This document shows, in pieces, positions 27,510-36,426 of a stretch of DNA of 64,000 nt. Location: positions 124,001 to 188,000 of the forward strand of contig JAIOYF010000003.1 in assembly GCA_021741245.1 (NCBI GenBank), read 5' to 3'. Every line of letters begins with the position of its first letter. Position 1 is the stretch's first letter. Source of the stretch: Paracoccaceae bacterium (GTDB taxonomy: Bacteria > Pseudomonadota > Alphaproteobacteria > Rhodobacterales > Rhodobacteraceae). The notes beneath the pieces are model-generated. The model ran no database searches, was not told the DNA's origin, and saw nothing but the letters and a program-made list of their open reading frames with translations. The position numbers and the translations under genes were made by a program.

Positions 27510-27965
27510 TCATTGCTGCGCCGGATTGGCCTTAAGTTTTGCAACAAGTTCCGAAGTTGCTGTGGTTAAGCCCGAAGCAATTTGCCACGCTTGAAAAAGT
27601 TCTTCGTGAAGTTCTTCTAACGCCGCAATCATTGCATCGCGGCCTTCGTCGGTCTGTATCTTGAAATTGTGCCTTTCATAAAAACCATGATTGAGGCGGT
27701 TTCTTGCTTTGAGTGCAGACACGAAGCGTTCTCCCAAGTGTTCGTCGAACGCGACTTTGCCCTTTAGAACGCCAAGCAAGCGGCCAAGTGTATGCGCTTC
27801 GATTTCGTCCAAAGCTTTCCTCGCCTTCTTCGGATCAGGGGTAACATGCCAGCCATTTTCAAGCGCAGTGACGGAAAGCAACAAAGTTCCAAGTTCCGTT
27901 TCGAAAAGCTGCGCTGCTTCGGCGGTGATGCCGAACTTTGCGTATAGTTCGTTGCGTGTTGCCAT
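27510..27965 (-). CDS. Hypothetical protein in a low-GC patch
   Basis: A 151-residue soluble, helix-rich protein starting at ATG 27965 (MATRNELYAKFGIT). The body has many Leu and Glu residues and a central HNFKIQTDEGRDAMIAALEELHEELF segment. No family was recognised with certainty. GC is visibly lower (mid-40s to 50%) than the flanks, and it lies between a terminator and tRNA-Glu, so horizontal acquisition is likely. Confidence 0.6.
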   Translation of the reverse strand: MATRNELYAKFGITAEAAQLFETELGTLLLSVTALENGWHVTPDPKKARKALDEIEAHTLGRLLGVLKGKVAFDEHLGERFVSALKARNRLNHGFYERHNFKIQTDEGRDAMIAALEELHEELFQAWQIASGLTTATSELVAKLKANPAQQ

Positions 27966-28025
27966 GCTTGCACTAAATCCTTCGCGACACTTCGCCCGCG
28001 CAACCACTTCGGTTGAGGTTGCTCC

Positions 28026-28205
28026 CTAGGATTTGCTTACAGTTGCGACTATTTCGCGCGCTTTGTAGTCAATGATACGGGCGGTGTCTGCGCCATTGCG
28101 TATCAGGCCGTCTTGCGCGCCCTGTTTCGTCTTTTCATGGCTTCCTGCCCAAGGTGTTGAACCCAAGTTTCGGCCTTCTTTAGCGTATTCAATGATGTAG
28201 GGCAT
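28026..28205 (-). CDS. Small hypothetical protein next to tRNA-Glu
   Basis: A 59-residue protein from ATG 28205 (GGAG about 11 nt upstream): MPYIIEYAKEGRNLGSTPW, then a C-terminal GLIRNGADTARIIDYKARE. The pattern resembles short proteins that accompany integrated elements, but I cannot name the family. It lies in the same low-GC patch as the preceding gene. Confidence 0.5.
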   Translation of the reverse strand: MPYIIEYAKEGRNLGSTPWAGSHEKTKQGAQDGLIRNGADTARIIDYKAREIVATVSKS

Positions 28206-28339
28206 ACGCTTTTGCGCTCCATGTTTTCGACCATCTCGCGCCGACTGCCGCCGGTTCGCAAGTCGCTCATTCACGTTCGCGTGATCACTTTCAGCCTGTC
28301 GCAGCGCACATAGGGCCGCTTTCAGGGGTCATTCTGTCA

Positions 28340-28358
28340 TGGGTAGATTGTGGGTAGA
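28340..28358. repeat. Paired 8-bp direct repeats near the tRNA-Glu 3' end
   Basis: TGGGTAGA occurs at 28340-28347 and 28351-28358, an 11-bp period close to one helical turn. It sits about 55 bp from the tRNA-Glu 3' end. Spacing and place resemble arm-type sites of tyrosine integrases, but no integrase gene remains here. Confidence 0.4.
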
Positions 28359-28411
28359 GATTTTCGACCATGCCGATTATTGAGTGAAATCAATAACTTA
28401 CACAGGTTGAG

Positions 28412-28486
28412 TGGCAGCCCGTAGGGGAGTCGAACCCCTCTTACCAGGTTGAAAACCTGGTGTCCTAACCGATAGACGAACGGGCC
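28412..28486 (-). tRNA. tRNA-Glu (anticodon TTC)
   Basis: A 75-nt tRNA on the minus strand with an encoded CCA end. The acceptor GGCCCGT pairs with ACGGGCT (first pair G-U), the anticodon stem CAGGT/ACCTG encloses a TTTTCAA loop with TTC in the centre, and the T-arm reads GGTTCGACTCC. Its 3' end faces the low-GC patch, as expected for an integration target. Confidence 0.96.
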
Positions 28487-28542
28487 ACTGACGGGGTGAA
28501 TAGGCCAGCCGTCCAAACAGTGCAAGGGCAAAAATGCCCTAT

Positions 28543-29343
28543 CTACTGATCTATGCGCTTGCCCATGATCGCGATGGCCTGCTGATAGACCGTGGCGGCG
28601 TTCCATTCCTTGATGACGGCAAAGTTCGCCTCGCCCTGCTGATAGCCAGCCCCCGGCGTCCAGCCCTTCTTGCGCAGGTAGTTCGCGGTCGAGGCCATGG
28701 CGTCGGTCAGATTGTTCAGGTCAACCTTGCCATCCCCGTTGCCATCAACCCCATAGGTCAGGGCGTTTCCGGGAAGGAACTGTGTATGGCCAAGCTCGCC
28801 ATGTTTGGCGCCAACCGATGCCGGGCTGATGCTGCCGCGATCCACAAGCTTCAGGGCCGCGATCAGGTGCGGTGTGAAAAAGCTGCTGCGGCGGCAGTCG
28901 TAGGACAGGGTTGCGATGGCCGACACCACATTGGTGTCCCCCATAAAGCCGCCAAAGCCTGTTTCCATCCCATGAATGGCAATGACCACGCCTGCGGGAA
29001 CGCCGTATTGCTTTTCAAGCGCTGAAAAGAGATTTGCATTCTTGGTCTTTTTCGACCGGCCTTGTTTGACGATCGTATCTGCACCACGGACCTGCATGAA
29101 CTTGTCGAGCGAGTATTTAAAGCTTTTCTGGTTGCGATCAGCCGAGATTGTCGCCTTGGAATAGCTGCTGGCCATCAGGGCCGCGATGCCCCTGTCACCC
29201 ACGCCTGCGGCTTTGGCTTCGGCGGCCATCTCGGGCTTCCATGCCTCATACTTGCCGCTTGTGTCTGAACAAAAGGCCGCCATGGCCGACGTGCCTGCCA
29301 CGCAAAATGACAGGCCCAAGGTGAGTGACTTCAGAAAAGACAT
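28543..29343 (-). CDS. Lytic murein transglycosylase, MltB-like (SLT_2 family)
   Basis: A 266-residue exported peptidoglycan lyase that cleaves between MurNAc and GlcNAc, leaving 1,6-anhydro ends. A signal peptide covers residues 1-23. The catalytic Glu is Glu127 in IHGMETGFGG, followed by the MltB-type LGHTQFLPGNALTYGVDGNGDGKVDL, where an Asp-rich GNGDGK loop resembles the MltB calcium site. The C-terminus ends in YLRKKGW and YQQGEANFAVIKEWN. No PG-binding domain is attached. Confidence 0.93.
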   Translation of the reverse strand: MSFLKSLTLGLSFCVAGTSAMAAFCSDTSGKYEAWKPEMAAEAKAAGVGDRGIAALMASSYSKATISADRNQKSFKYSLDKFMQVRGADTIVKQGRSKKTKNANLFSALEKQYGVPAGVVIAIHGMETGFGGFMGDTNVVSAIATLSYDCRRSSFFTPHLIAALKLVDRGSISPASVGAKHGELGHTQFLPGNALTYGVDGNGDGKVDLNNLTDAMASTANYLRKKGWTPGAGYQQGEANFAVIKEWNAATVYQQAIAIMGKRIDQ

Positions 29344-29657
29344 TCCAACGCTCCAAATGCAATAAACGCGGTCAGTTTACGGGTTCGCAAAATGCAATCA
29401 AGCCAATGCAAAGCGCAAAGTATCCTCACGCTTGCGTGAACGCAGACTGCACCTGAAGCTGTGGCCAAGGGGGGATGCATTCGCCCTGCGAAGCCACGTT
29501 CTTCACGCCAGAGGCGGGCCAACTTGGACCAAAGCGGCCAGACCTCTGAGTTTGTCGCACCCGCATAGGGGGGGGTGCTTTCCTGTGGCGGACCATCGGA
29601 CAGGATTGATTTATTCCCAATGTCTTGACAGGGTGCCGCAACCTGAGAGGTGATCTG
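29344..29657. other. Intergenic region upstream of the ureohydrolase gene
   Basis: A 314-bp divergent gap. It contains the promoters of the transglycosylase and ureohydrolase genes. I searched by eye for guanidine riboswitch consensus hairpins and saw none; no RNA gene or repeat was recognised. Confidence 0.45.
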
Positions 29658-30611
29658 ATGACACGCAAGCTGAACCAACCGCTGGGCGGGAACGAGATGC
29701 CGCGTTTTGGCGGGCCTGCCACAATGATGCGACTGCCCAGCCAAGACACGGCCGAGGGGCTGGACGCCTGTTTTGTCGGGATTCCGATGGATATCGGCAC
29801 CTCAAACAGGCCCGGCACCCGGCTTGGGCCCCGCCAGATCCGCGATGAAAGCCGGATGATCCGCCCCTATAACATGGCCACCGGGGCTGCGCCTTTTGAC
29901 AGTCTGCAGGTGGCCGACATCGGCGATGTGCCGATCAACACCTTTGACCTGAAGAAATCGGTTGCCATCATCGCCCAACACTACCGGGGCATTCTGGGCC
30001 ATGGGGCCATTCCCTTGACCCTGGGTGGGGACCATACCCTGACGTGGCCCATTTTGCGCGCGATGAAGGAACGCCACGGCCCTGTGGCGCTGATCCATGT
30101 CGATGCCCATTCCGACACCAACGAGCACATGTTTGGTGAGGCCGAGGCGCATGGCTGCCCCTTCCGTCGGGCATGGGAAGAAGGCTGCTTGCTGAACGAC
30201 AAGGTCTTTCAGATCGGGCTGCGTGGAACCGGTTATAGCCCGCAGGATTTTGACTGGGGCCGTGACAAGGGCTGGACGGTTTATCCCGCCGAGGCGTGCT
30301 GGTATAAATCCATGACGCCCCTGATGGCCGAGATCCGCGCGCGCATCGGCGATGCGCCGGTTTACCTGACCTATGATATTGACAGCCTCGATCCCGCATT
30401 TGCCCCCGGCACGGGCACGGTTGAGGTGGGGGGGCTGACGACGATCCAAGGGCTGGAAATCATTCGGGGCTGTGCCGGTCTGAACCTGATCGGAGCCGAT
30501 CTTGTAGAAGTCTCGCCTCCTTATGATCTTGCGGGAAACACCGCCGTGATCGCGGCCAATTTTCTGTATGAGATGCTCTGTGCCTTGCCCGGCGTAAAGC
30601 GGATGGCCTGA
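29658..30611 (+). CDS. gbuA: Ureohydrolase, guanidinobutyrase/agmatinase type
   Basis: A 317-residue manganese enzyme that releases urea from a guanidino compound. All six metal ligands are visible: His126 (GGDHT), Asp149, His151 and Asp153 (DAHSD), Asp240 and Asp242 (DIDSLDP). The N-terminal QPLGGNEMPRFGGPATMMRLP and RPYNMATGAAPFDSLQVADIGD segments are close to Pseudomonas guanidinobutyrase, so 4-guanidinobutyrate is the favoured substrate; agmatine or guanidinopropionate are alternatives. GAGGTGATCTG precedes ATG 29658. It stands alone on its strand, with MarR downstream. Confidence 0.85.
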   Translation: MTRKLNQPLGGNEMPRFGGPATMMRLPSQDTAEGLDACFVGIPMDIGTSNRPGTRLGPRQIRDESRMIRPYNMATGAAPFDSLQVADIGDVPINTFDLKKSVAIIAQHYRGILGHGAIPLTLGGDHTLTWPILRAMKERHGPVALIHVDAHSDTNEHMFGEAEAHGCPFRRAWEEGCLLNDKVFQIGLRGTGYSPQDFDWGRDKGWTVYPAEACWYKSMTPLMAEIRARIGDAPVYLTYDIDSLDPAFAPGTGTVEVGGLTTIQGLEIIRGCAGLNLIGADLVEVSPPYDLAGNTAVIAANFLYEMLCALPGVKRMA

Positions 30612-30769
30612 AACGGGTGGCTGTCCCGACCTGTCTGAAAGGCGCTTGTCTTCCCATTTGACCGGGGCATCCGGCTGCGCCCGGTTACTTTGCGGCGAAA
30701 ATTTTATAGTCTTGCACGATTCGTGTGGCGGGCCTGCCACCTTGGACCTTTTGAAAGTAGAAACACTCA

Positions 30770-31255
30770 ATGCCTGTTTCAGCCAACAAAATGCCCCTTG
30801 ATCCCGTTGCTGATCCAAAGCTTGGGACCGAAGCACTGGACAGGCTGATCGGGTACAATCTCAAGCGGGTGTATATCACCATTCAGGCAGATTTTCGCGA
30901 AACACTGGCAGAGGAAGATATCTCTCCGCGGGTATTTTCCGTGCTTTCCCTTGCCGTTGAAACGCCGGGGGTCACGCAAAGCGAAGTTGCACGGCTGTTG
31001 GGGATCGAACGATCGGGGTTGGTTGCAATCGTGGATGAATTGGAACGCAGGGGATTTGTGACCCGCGCCTCGGTCTTGGGCGACCGGCGGGCCCAAGCCT
31101 TGCAGCCGACGCCGTCGGGCCAGTCATTCTATCGCTCTGCCCTTGCTGCCGTGCAGGCACATGAGGACAAATTGCTCAGCGTGCTGTCCAAGGCCGAACA
31201 GGCGCAATTGCTTGACATGCTGCACCGCATCCGGCGCATGTCAGAGGGGGACTGA
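30770..31255 (+). CDS. MarR-family transcriptional regulator
   Basis: A 161-residue winged-helix regulator. The HTH reads VTQSEVARLLGIERSGLVAIVDEL near residue 65 and the wing LGDRRAQALQPT near 101. It is a close paralog of the protein encoded at 7811-8284, sharing spacing and the IGY-x-(L/M)KR N-terminal pattern. It lies 158 bp after the ureohydrolase and converges with a TRAP operon. Target and ligand are unknown. Confidence 0.9.
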   Translation: MPVSANKMPLDPVADPKLGTEALDRLIGYNLKRVYITIQADFRETLAEEDISPRVFSVLSLAVETPGVTQSEVARLLGIERSGLVAIVDELERRGFVTRASVLGDRRAQALQPTPSGQSFYRSALAAVQAHEDKLLSVLSKAEQAQLLDMLHRIRRMSEGD

Positions 31256-31285
31256 CTGCGTGAGTGGCCGTTAGGCCTTTGCCCG

Positions 31286-32608
31286 TCAATAAATCAGCCA
31301 GACCAGCCAAAGCGTAAAGGGGGGGAAGGCGGCAAGAAAGGCCACGCGGACAATATCCGTCACGACAAAGGGCAGGGCCCCGCGAAAGGTCTGGCCAATC
31401 GGAATATCCCGCGCCATCCCATTGATGATGAACAGGTTCATGCCCACCGGCGGGGTGATCAACCCGACCTCGACCACGATCAACACCAAGATACCGAACC
31501 ACAGGCCGAAATCGTCAGGGGCAATCCCAAAATCCAAGGCGGACATGATCGGATAGATGATCGGCACCGTCAGCAAGACCATGGAGAGGGAATCCATGAT
31601 GCAGCCAAAGACAAGATACATCACCAGAACCATGATCAGGATCGACCATGGCGAAAAACCCTGGCCACTGACCCATTGTGCTGACATTTGCGGCAACTGC
31701 GTCAGGGCAAGGAAAGAATTGTAAAGCCCGGCCCCAAGCACGATCAAAAAGATCATGGAGGTGGAAGAGGCAGTTGCCAAAATGGCTTGATTTAGCTTGC
31801 TGAGGGTCAATTGCCCCGACAGCAGCGCCGCAATCCCCGTGCCCGCCGCGCCAACCGCCGCAGCCTCGGTCGGGGTAAAGACCCCCAGATATATGCCGCC
31901 CACCACGACCAGAAAGATCGTCATCACGGGCCAGACCGCCGCAAGCGCCCGCATCCGGTCCCCCCATGGCACCCGCGCCCCCACAGCCGCCGAATTTGGG
32001 GCAACGCGCACCCAAATGGCGATGGCAATCATATATCCGGCCGCCGCCAAAAGGCCGGGCAACATCGCCGCCACAAAAAGTTTGGCAATGTTTTGCTCGG
32101 TCAAAATGGCATAGATGACCAAGATGACCGAGGGTGGAATAAGAATGCCCAAGGTCCCCCCGGCAGCCAATGCCCCGGTCGACAACGACCCCGGATAGCC
32201 ATAGCGGCGCAGTTCTGGCAGGGCCACCTGACCCATCGTTGCTGCCGTCGCAAGGGACGAGCCACAGATCGCCCCAAACCCCGCACAGGCCCCGATCGCC
32301 GCCATGGCAACCCCGCCCTTGCGGTGGCCCAAAAAGGCCTCTGCCGCGCGAAACAGCGCAGCCGACATGCCAGACAGGGTTGCAAACTGCCCCATCAGCA
32401 AAAACAGCGGGATGATCGACAGCGAATAGTTCGCGAAGGTGCCAAATGTCAGCGTTTTCAGCTGGCTGAGCGTCATGTTCGGCGTGCCCGTCACCAGATA
32501 GGTTCCGGCAAAGCCTACGGCCAGCATCGCAAGCGCGATGGGAAATCGCAAAAAGATCAGGCCCAGCAAAACCGGAAAGGACCACAAAGCCAGTTCGATA
32601 TTCGTCAT
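31286..32608 (-). CDS. dctM: TRAP transporter large permease (DctM), system 1
   Basis: A 440-residue inner-membrane carrier with 12 or more helices that moves the bound organic acid using a sodium gradient. DctM patterns include SGSSLATAATMGQVALPEL (about residues 115-133), AAGGTLGILIPPSVILVIYAILTEQ near 148-172, and VEVGLITPPVGMNLFIINGMA near 385-405. It ends a leftward dctP-dctQ-dctM operon and is 9 bp after dctQ. Confidence 0.93.
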   Translation of the reverse strand: MTNIELALWSFPVLLGLIFLRFPIALAMLAVGFAGTYLVTGTPNMTLSQLKTLTFGTFANYSLSIIPLFLLMGQFATLSGMSAALFRAAEAFLGHRKGGVAMAAIGACAGFGAICGSSLATAATMGQVALPELRRYGYPGSLSTGALAAGGTLGILIPPSVILVIYAILTEQNIAKLFVAAMLPGLLAAAGYMIAIAIWVRVAPNSAAVGARVPWGDRMRALAAVWPVMTIFLVVVGGIYLGVFTPTEAAAVGAAGTGIAALLSGQLTLSKLNQAILATASSTSMIFLIVLGAGLYNSFLALTQLPQMSAQWVSGQGFSPWSILIMVLVMYLVFGCIMDSLSMVLLTVPIIYPIMSALDFGIAPDDFGLWFGILVLIVVEVGLITPPVGMNLFIINGMARDIPIGQTFRGALPFVVTDIVRVAFLAAFPPFTLWLVWLIY

Positions 32609-32617
32609 GTGCGGGTC

Positions 32618-33127
32618 CTAGGTTTTCTTTGCGGCGAACAAACTGCGTCCAGAGCGCAAGACGCAAAATGCAACGACGATCACAAAGACAACCGCGCCAA
32701 ACAGGCAGGCCGCATAGGCGATCCAGATCGGGAATTGAAGGATGAAGGTGGTCTCACCATAGCGCTGCTTGTCCAGCAGGCCCAACCACAGCCGCCATGC
32801 GATGATGCTTGCCGCGATAAACATGGCGATATCGACGGCAACGTCGATGATCCGGTTCATCACGGGGGGAAAGACCGGCTGAAACAGATCGACGCTCGCA
32901 TGGCCCCGTTGCAGATGGCACCATGGCAAGAAGGCAAAGATGGCAAAGCCCACGCCCAACTCAATCCACTCAAAATCACCATGCACCGGACCAAGGCCAA
33001 AGGGAACCAAGGCGCGACCCGTGATTGAGGTGCAGGTCATCGCAACGACCGCCAGCAAGACAAGCCCGCCCAAAAGGGCGGTGCCGCGCGCCAACCGGTC
33101 TGCGGCCGTTTCCAACAGACTGTACAT
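32618..33127 (-). CDS. dctQ: TRAP transporter small permease (DctQ), system 1
   Basis: A 169-residue protein with four membrane helices typical of DctQ, which docks with DctM. The pattern GDFEWIELGVGFAIFAFLPWCHLQRGHASVDLF around residues 44-76 is characteristic. A GC-rich hairpin lies in the 58-bp gap between it and the binding-protein gene. Confidence 0.9.
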   Translation of the reverse strand: MYSLLETAADRLARGTALLGGLVLLAVVAMTCTSITGRALVPFGLGPVHGDFEWIELGVGFAIFAFLPWCHLQRGHASVDLFQPVFPPVMNRIIDVAVDIAMFIAASIIAWRLWLGLLDKQRYGETTFILQFPIWIAYAACLFGAVVFVIVVAFCVLRSGRSLFAAKKT

Positions 33128-33151
33128 CAGGTCCGCTCCGGGAATAGGGGG

Positions 33152-33179
33152 CGCGGGCGCAGCAAAACCTGCGCCCGCG
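33152..33179 (-). terminator. Perfect hairpin after the TRAP binding-protein gene
   Basis: An 11-bp perfect inverted repeat (CGCGGGCGCAG 33152-33162, CTGCGCCCGCG 33169-33179) with a 6-nt loop lies 6 nt past the dctP stop. There is no U-run on the minus strand. It probably protects the dctP message or reduces readthrough to dctQM. Confidence 0.6.
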
Positions 33180-33185
33180 AAAAGC

Positions 33186-34220
33186 TTAGCGCATCGACTT
33201 TTCGACGATCAGTGCCTTTGCCTGTTCGATCAGCGCCGCACCGTCGATGCCTTGCTGGCCAACTTCGGCGATCCAACGCGCGACCACGGGTGCCGAGGCC
33301 GCTTTCCAGCGATCCACTTCGGCATCATCCAGCACAACGATTGTGTTCCCTGCGGCCACGGCAATATCGCGACCGGGCTTGTCATACTCAAACATGATTT
33401 CTGAGGCGAATTCCGAAAGTTTCGCGCCGGACTCGGCGTCCAGAATGGCGCGCAGGTCATCTGGCAGGGCCTCATACTTTTGCTTGTTCATCACCAAGAC
33501 GACCGTTGCCGTATAAAGCGCTTCTTTGCTGCCAAATTCGGTATGGTTCGTGACAAGTTCCGCCAGCCGGATAGAGGGGGTTACCTCCCACGGAATGACG
33601 GTGCCGTTTACAACGCCCTTGGACAGCGCCTCTGGCACGCCGGGCAGGGGCAGCCCGACCGGGGTGGCACCAAGTTCCGACAAAAGATCGTTAATTACGC
33701 GGGTTGGGCCGCGCAGCGTCTTGCCCTGCATATCCTCCAGCTTGGACACGCCGTCCTTTGTGTGGATCAAGCCGGGGCCATGAACCCAAGCCCCCAAAAC
33801 CTTTACATCAGCATATTCGTTCGACTGGAAATCCTTTTCGACCATGTCCCAATAGGCAAGGGAAGTCGCGACCGGATCGGTCATCATGAAGGGCAATTCA
33901 AAGACCTCGGTCCGGGGAAAGCGGCCGGGGGTATAGCCGACGAGTGTCATGCTCATATCCACAACGCCGTCGCGGGCCTGATCGATCAGATCCGACGGGC
34001 GCCCGCCCAGTGACATGGCATCAAAATGCTCGATCTTGATGCGCCCGTTTGAGGCTGCGGCGAGTCTTTCGCCCCAAGGCTTCAGGATCTTGGCCGGCAC
34101 CGTTGCCACCGGGGGCAGGAACTGGTGCAATCGCAGCGTCACCTCTTGGGCAAGACTTGGCACCGATGACAGGGCAAATGCCCCTGCGGCCAAGGTCGAC
34201 AGCACTGTACGTCTTTTCAT
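33186..34220 (-). CDS. dctP: TRAP transporter substrate-binding protein (DctP), system 1
   Basis: A 344-residue periplasmic binding protein with signal peptide (MKRRTVLSTLAAGAFALSS, cleavage near LAQ-E) and a DctP fold. The ligand-carboxylate Arg region is GKTLRGPTRVINDLLSELGATPVGLP near residues 145-170, and the hinge segment is ALSKGVVNGTVIPWE near 178-192. Substrate is likely an organic or aromatic acid, by analogy and by neighbourhood. It is divergent from TRAP system 2. Confidence 0.92.
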   Translation of the reverse strand: MKRRTVLSTLAAGAFALSSVPSLAQEVTLRLHQFLPPVATVPAKILKPWGERLAAASNGRIKIEHFDAMSLGGRPSDLIDQARDGVVDMSMTLVGYTPGRFPRTEVFELPFMMTDPVATSLAYWDMVEKDFQSNEYADVKVLGAWVHGPGLIHTKDGVSKLEDMQGKTLRGPTRVINDLLSELGATPVGLPLPGVPEALSKGVVNGTVIPWEVTPSIRLAELVTNHTEFGSKEALYTATVVLVMNKQKYEALPDDLRAILDAESGAKLSEFASEIMFEYDKPGRDIAVAAGNTIVVLDDAEVDRWKAASAPVVARWIAEVGQQGIDGAALIEQAKALIVEKSMR

Positions 34221-34923
34221 GATTTCCTCCGGGTTCGATTGGGCCTCGCTCTTTGGCGTGGTTCCCAGCGTTTGGTTTGCGATATGGCCGAGATGAAGAG
34301 TGCCTTTTGGTCCGCCTTCATCCTAAGGATAGGTGCAATACGTGTGGCTCGCCATTGAAAACAGACTTTCTGTCCGTTTCGTCCAGCCAGCTATTTTGTT
34401 ATATAGTTAAACAATTATTCGACAAAGTAATTTATTTACCTGACTTTCGCGCGTCTTCGTCCAGACGCATCGGTCAATGGGTGCTGGCAGGGCAGCCATT
34501 TTTTGGGCCAACTGATGGCTGCCATAGAGTGATCTACAAGGCATCAGAAACATAAGATTATGTCTATGGCGACATTTGAATTGGGCACAGACGTGATGCA
34601 TGTCCAGATGGGGCTGGGGAAAGACAACTGCGCACGCAGACTATCAACGCGCTGTTTTAGCATGGATTGGCATGTTATTGGGGGGAATACGGCCAAGCGG
34701 GGGGGAATGGTTAGTGAAATCGGCGGTGCCGCGCTTGACCAAACTGTGATCATCCATACAAATTGCGATGGCATTGCGGCCCCTGATTTTTTGGCCAGAC
34801 TGTCAAAATCGAATGAGCGCCTTCGTCATCGGCCAGCCCCATGGGATAGGGCTGTCCATGTTCAAAGTCATCCCACAGCCGGAGCTACGCCGGACAAATC
34901 GTGGCACCATAAGGGAGGAAACC
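34221..34923. other. Long divergent regulatory region between two TRAP operons
   Basis: A 703-bp gap, AT-rich in its first half. TTGTT (34397-34401) and AACAA (34411-34415) form an inverted repeat around TATATAGTT-type sequence, a possible repressor operator. The second half has weak, low-quality reading frames only, and no convincing gene was seen. Confidence 0.45.
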
Positions 34924-35931
34924 ATGCAGACCATCACCAAAAAACTCTTGGCGCCAATCGTCGCGACGGCGTTTCTGGCATCTGCCGCAATGGCAGAAGA
35001 GCTTAGCTTTGCGCATTTCGTGCCACCGGCGCACATCATCACCTCATCCATCGTTGAACCGCTTTCGGCAGCCCTTGCCGCCGCCTCAAACAATGACCTG
35101 AGCATTCGGGTTTATCCGGGCGGCGAACTTGGGCCCGGCCCCGTGGAACAATATTCCCGCGTGGTGCAGGGCGTTGCCGATATGGCTTGGGGGTTGGCGG
35201 GCTATAACAGCCAGCAATTCCCGCTGTCGATGATCATCGAACTGCCCGGAGTGGTCGATGCGGCGGGTGTCGGCGAAGGCTACAAGGCGATGTGGCGCGC
35301 CTACAGCGAGTATCTGACCGGCGAATTCCCGGGCACAAGGGCCCTTGCCCTGTGGACGTCAGAGCCGAACGTTTTGATCATGCGCGACAAGGATGTGCGG
35401 AGCCCGGATGATGTAAAGGGGCTGAAAATCCGCGTCTCCGGGGCCTTTCCGGCGCAGGTGATCGAGGCTTTGGGCGCAACCCCGGTGCAGATGCCTGCCA
35501 ATGAAATGTATAACGCCATGCAGACCGGCCTGATTGACGGCATCATGACCGGCGGTTCGGCCATTCAGGACTTCAAGATCAACGAAGTCGCACGCAGCTA
35601 TACGACCGGCGCAAGCCTTGGAAACATCTTGTTCTATGTCGTGATGAACGAGGCCCGCTATCAAGGCCTGTCGGATGCGCAAAAAGCCGCCATCGATGCA
35701 TCGGTTGGTGAGGCTCTGTCGGCCTCGGGCGAGGCGGGTTGGAACAAGCGCGCCAATGAAACCATTGCGATGCTGAAGGCTGATTCCAGCAAAACCGTCA
35801 TCGAGCTGACCGCAGATGAAGCGGCGGCTTTCAACGCCCTGACGTTGGCTGTGACCGACAAGGTTGTTGCAGATCTTGACGGCCAAGGCCTTCCGGCCAC
35901 GGCTGTCAAAGCGGCAATGATCGGGAAGTAA
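34924..35931 (+). CDS. dctP: TRAP transporter substrate-binding protein (DctP), system 2
   Basis: A 335-residue periplasmic binding protein. The signal peptide spans about residues 1-24, cleaving near AMAEE. The DctP core is visible as VRSPDDVKGLKIRVSGAFPAQVIEALGATPVQMPANEMYNAMQTGLIDG around residues 155-205, including the ligand-binding Arg. AAGGGAGGAAACC precedes ATG 34924. It heads an operon with dctQM, a ring-cleavage enzyme and galBCD, so an aromatic acid is the likely ligand. Unlike system 1, dctQ follows with only 3 bp between. Confidence 0.93.
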   Translation: MQTITKKLLAPIVATAFLASAAMAEELSFAHFVPPAHIITSSIVEPLSAALAAASNNDLSIRVYPGGELGPGPVEQYSRVVQGVADMAWGLAGYNSQQFPLSMIIELPGVVDAAGVGEGYKAMWRAYSEYLTGEFPGTRALALWTSEPNVLIMRDKDVRSPDDVKGLKIRVSGAFPAQVIEALGATPVQMPANEMYNAMQTGLIDGIMTGGSAIQDFKINEVARSYTTGASLGNILFYVVMNEARYQGLSDAQKAAIDASVGEALSASGEAGWNKRANETIAMLKADSSKTVIELTADEAAAFNALTLAVTDKVVADLDGQGLPATAVKAAMIGK

Positions 35932-35934
35932 GTC

Positions 35935-36426
35935 ATGAGCCTGCTTTCGCAGCTGTCCCGGTTGACTGACCGGTTGATTGATCTGTCGGCCCTTGCGGGG
36001 GCTGCGGGGCTGATCGTGGCTTTGGGTGTGACCTCGGCGGATGTCGTCGGCCGCGCCTTTGGCGCGCCCCTTTTTGGGGCGCGCGACATTGTCTCTATGG
36101 CGGGTGTCTTTGTGGTGTTCGGTGGCATGGCCCATGCGCATCGCAAAGGCGGCCACATCGCGGTTGATCTTCTGGAGCGGCACTTTCCGCCCGCGCTCAA
36201 CCATCTGCTGACGATTGCAGGCCACGCCCTTGGGGCCATCGTGTTCTTGCTGATTGCGTGGCAGCTTTGGGTTGCGGTTGATCTGGCCCGGATGCTCAAG
36301 ATGTCGACCAACCTGCTTTACCTGCCGCGTGCGCCGTTTTTGATGGCCATGACTGCGCTATCGCTGATCTGTGCGGCCTCGATGATCCTTCGGGCCATCG
36401 AGGCCGCAGCAGGGCCGCGCACATGA
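35935..36426 (+). CDS. dctQ: TRAP transporter small permease (DctQ), system 2
   Basis: A 163-residue, four-helix membrane subunit. GARDIVSMAGVFVVFGGMAHAHRKGGHIAVDLLE near residues 46-80 is the DctQ hallmark. It overlaps dctM by 4 bp (ATGA). Confidence 0.9.
   Translation: MSLLSQLSRLTDRLIDLSALAGAAGLIVALGVTSADVVGRAFGAPLFGARDIVSMAGVFVVFGGMAHAHRKGGHIAVDLLERHFPPALNHLLTIAGHALGAIVFLLIAWQLWVAVDLARMLKMSTNLLYLPRAPFLMAMTALSLICAASMILRAIEAAAGPRT

Noticed and set aside
29344-29657. Guanidine riboswitch upstream of the ureohydrolase
   Set aside because: No guanidine-I, -II or -III consensus hairpins could be found by eye.
31811-33028. 405-codon plus-strand frame opposite TRAP dctM/dctQ
   Set aside because: Highly basic, low-complexity shadow of two membrane-protein genes.
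34560-34923. Small plus-strand frame before dctP of TRAP system 2
   Set aside because: Poor protein composition and no ribosome-binding site; it runs into the dctP leader and is more likely untranslated.
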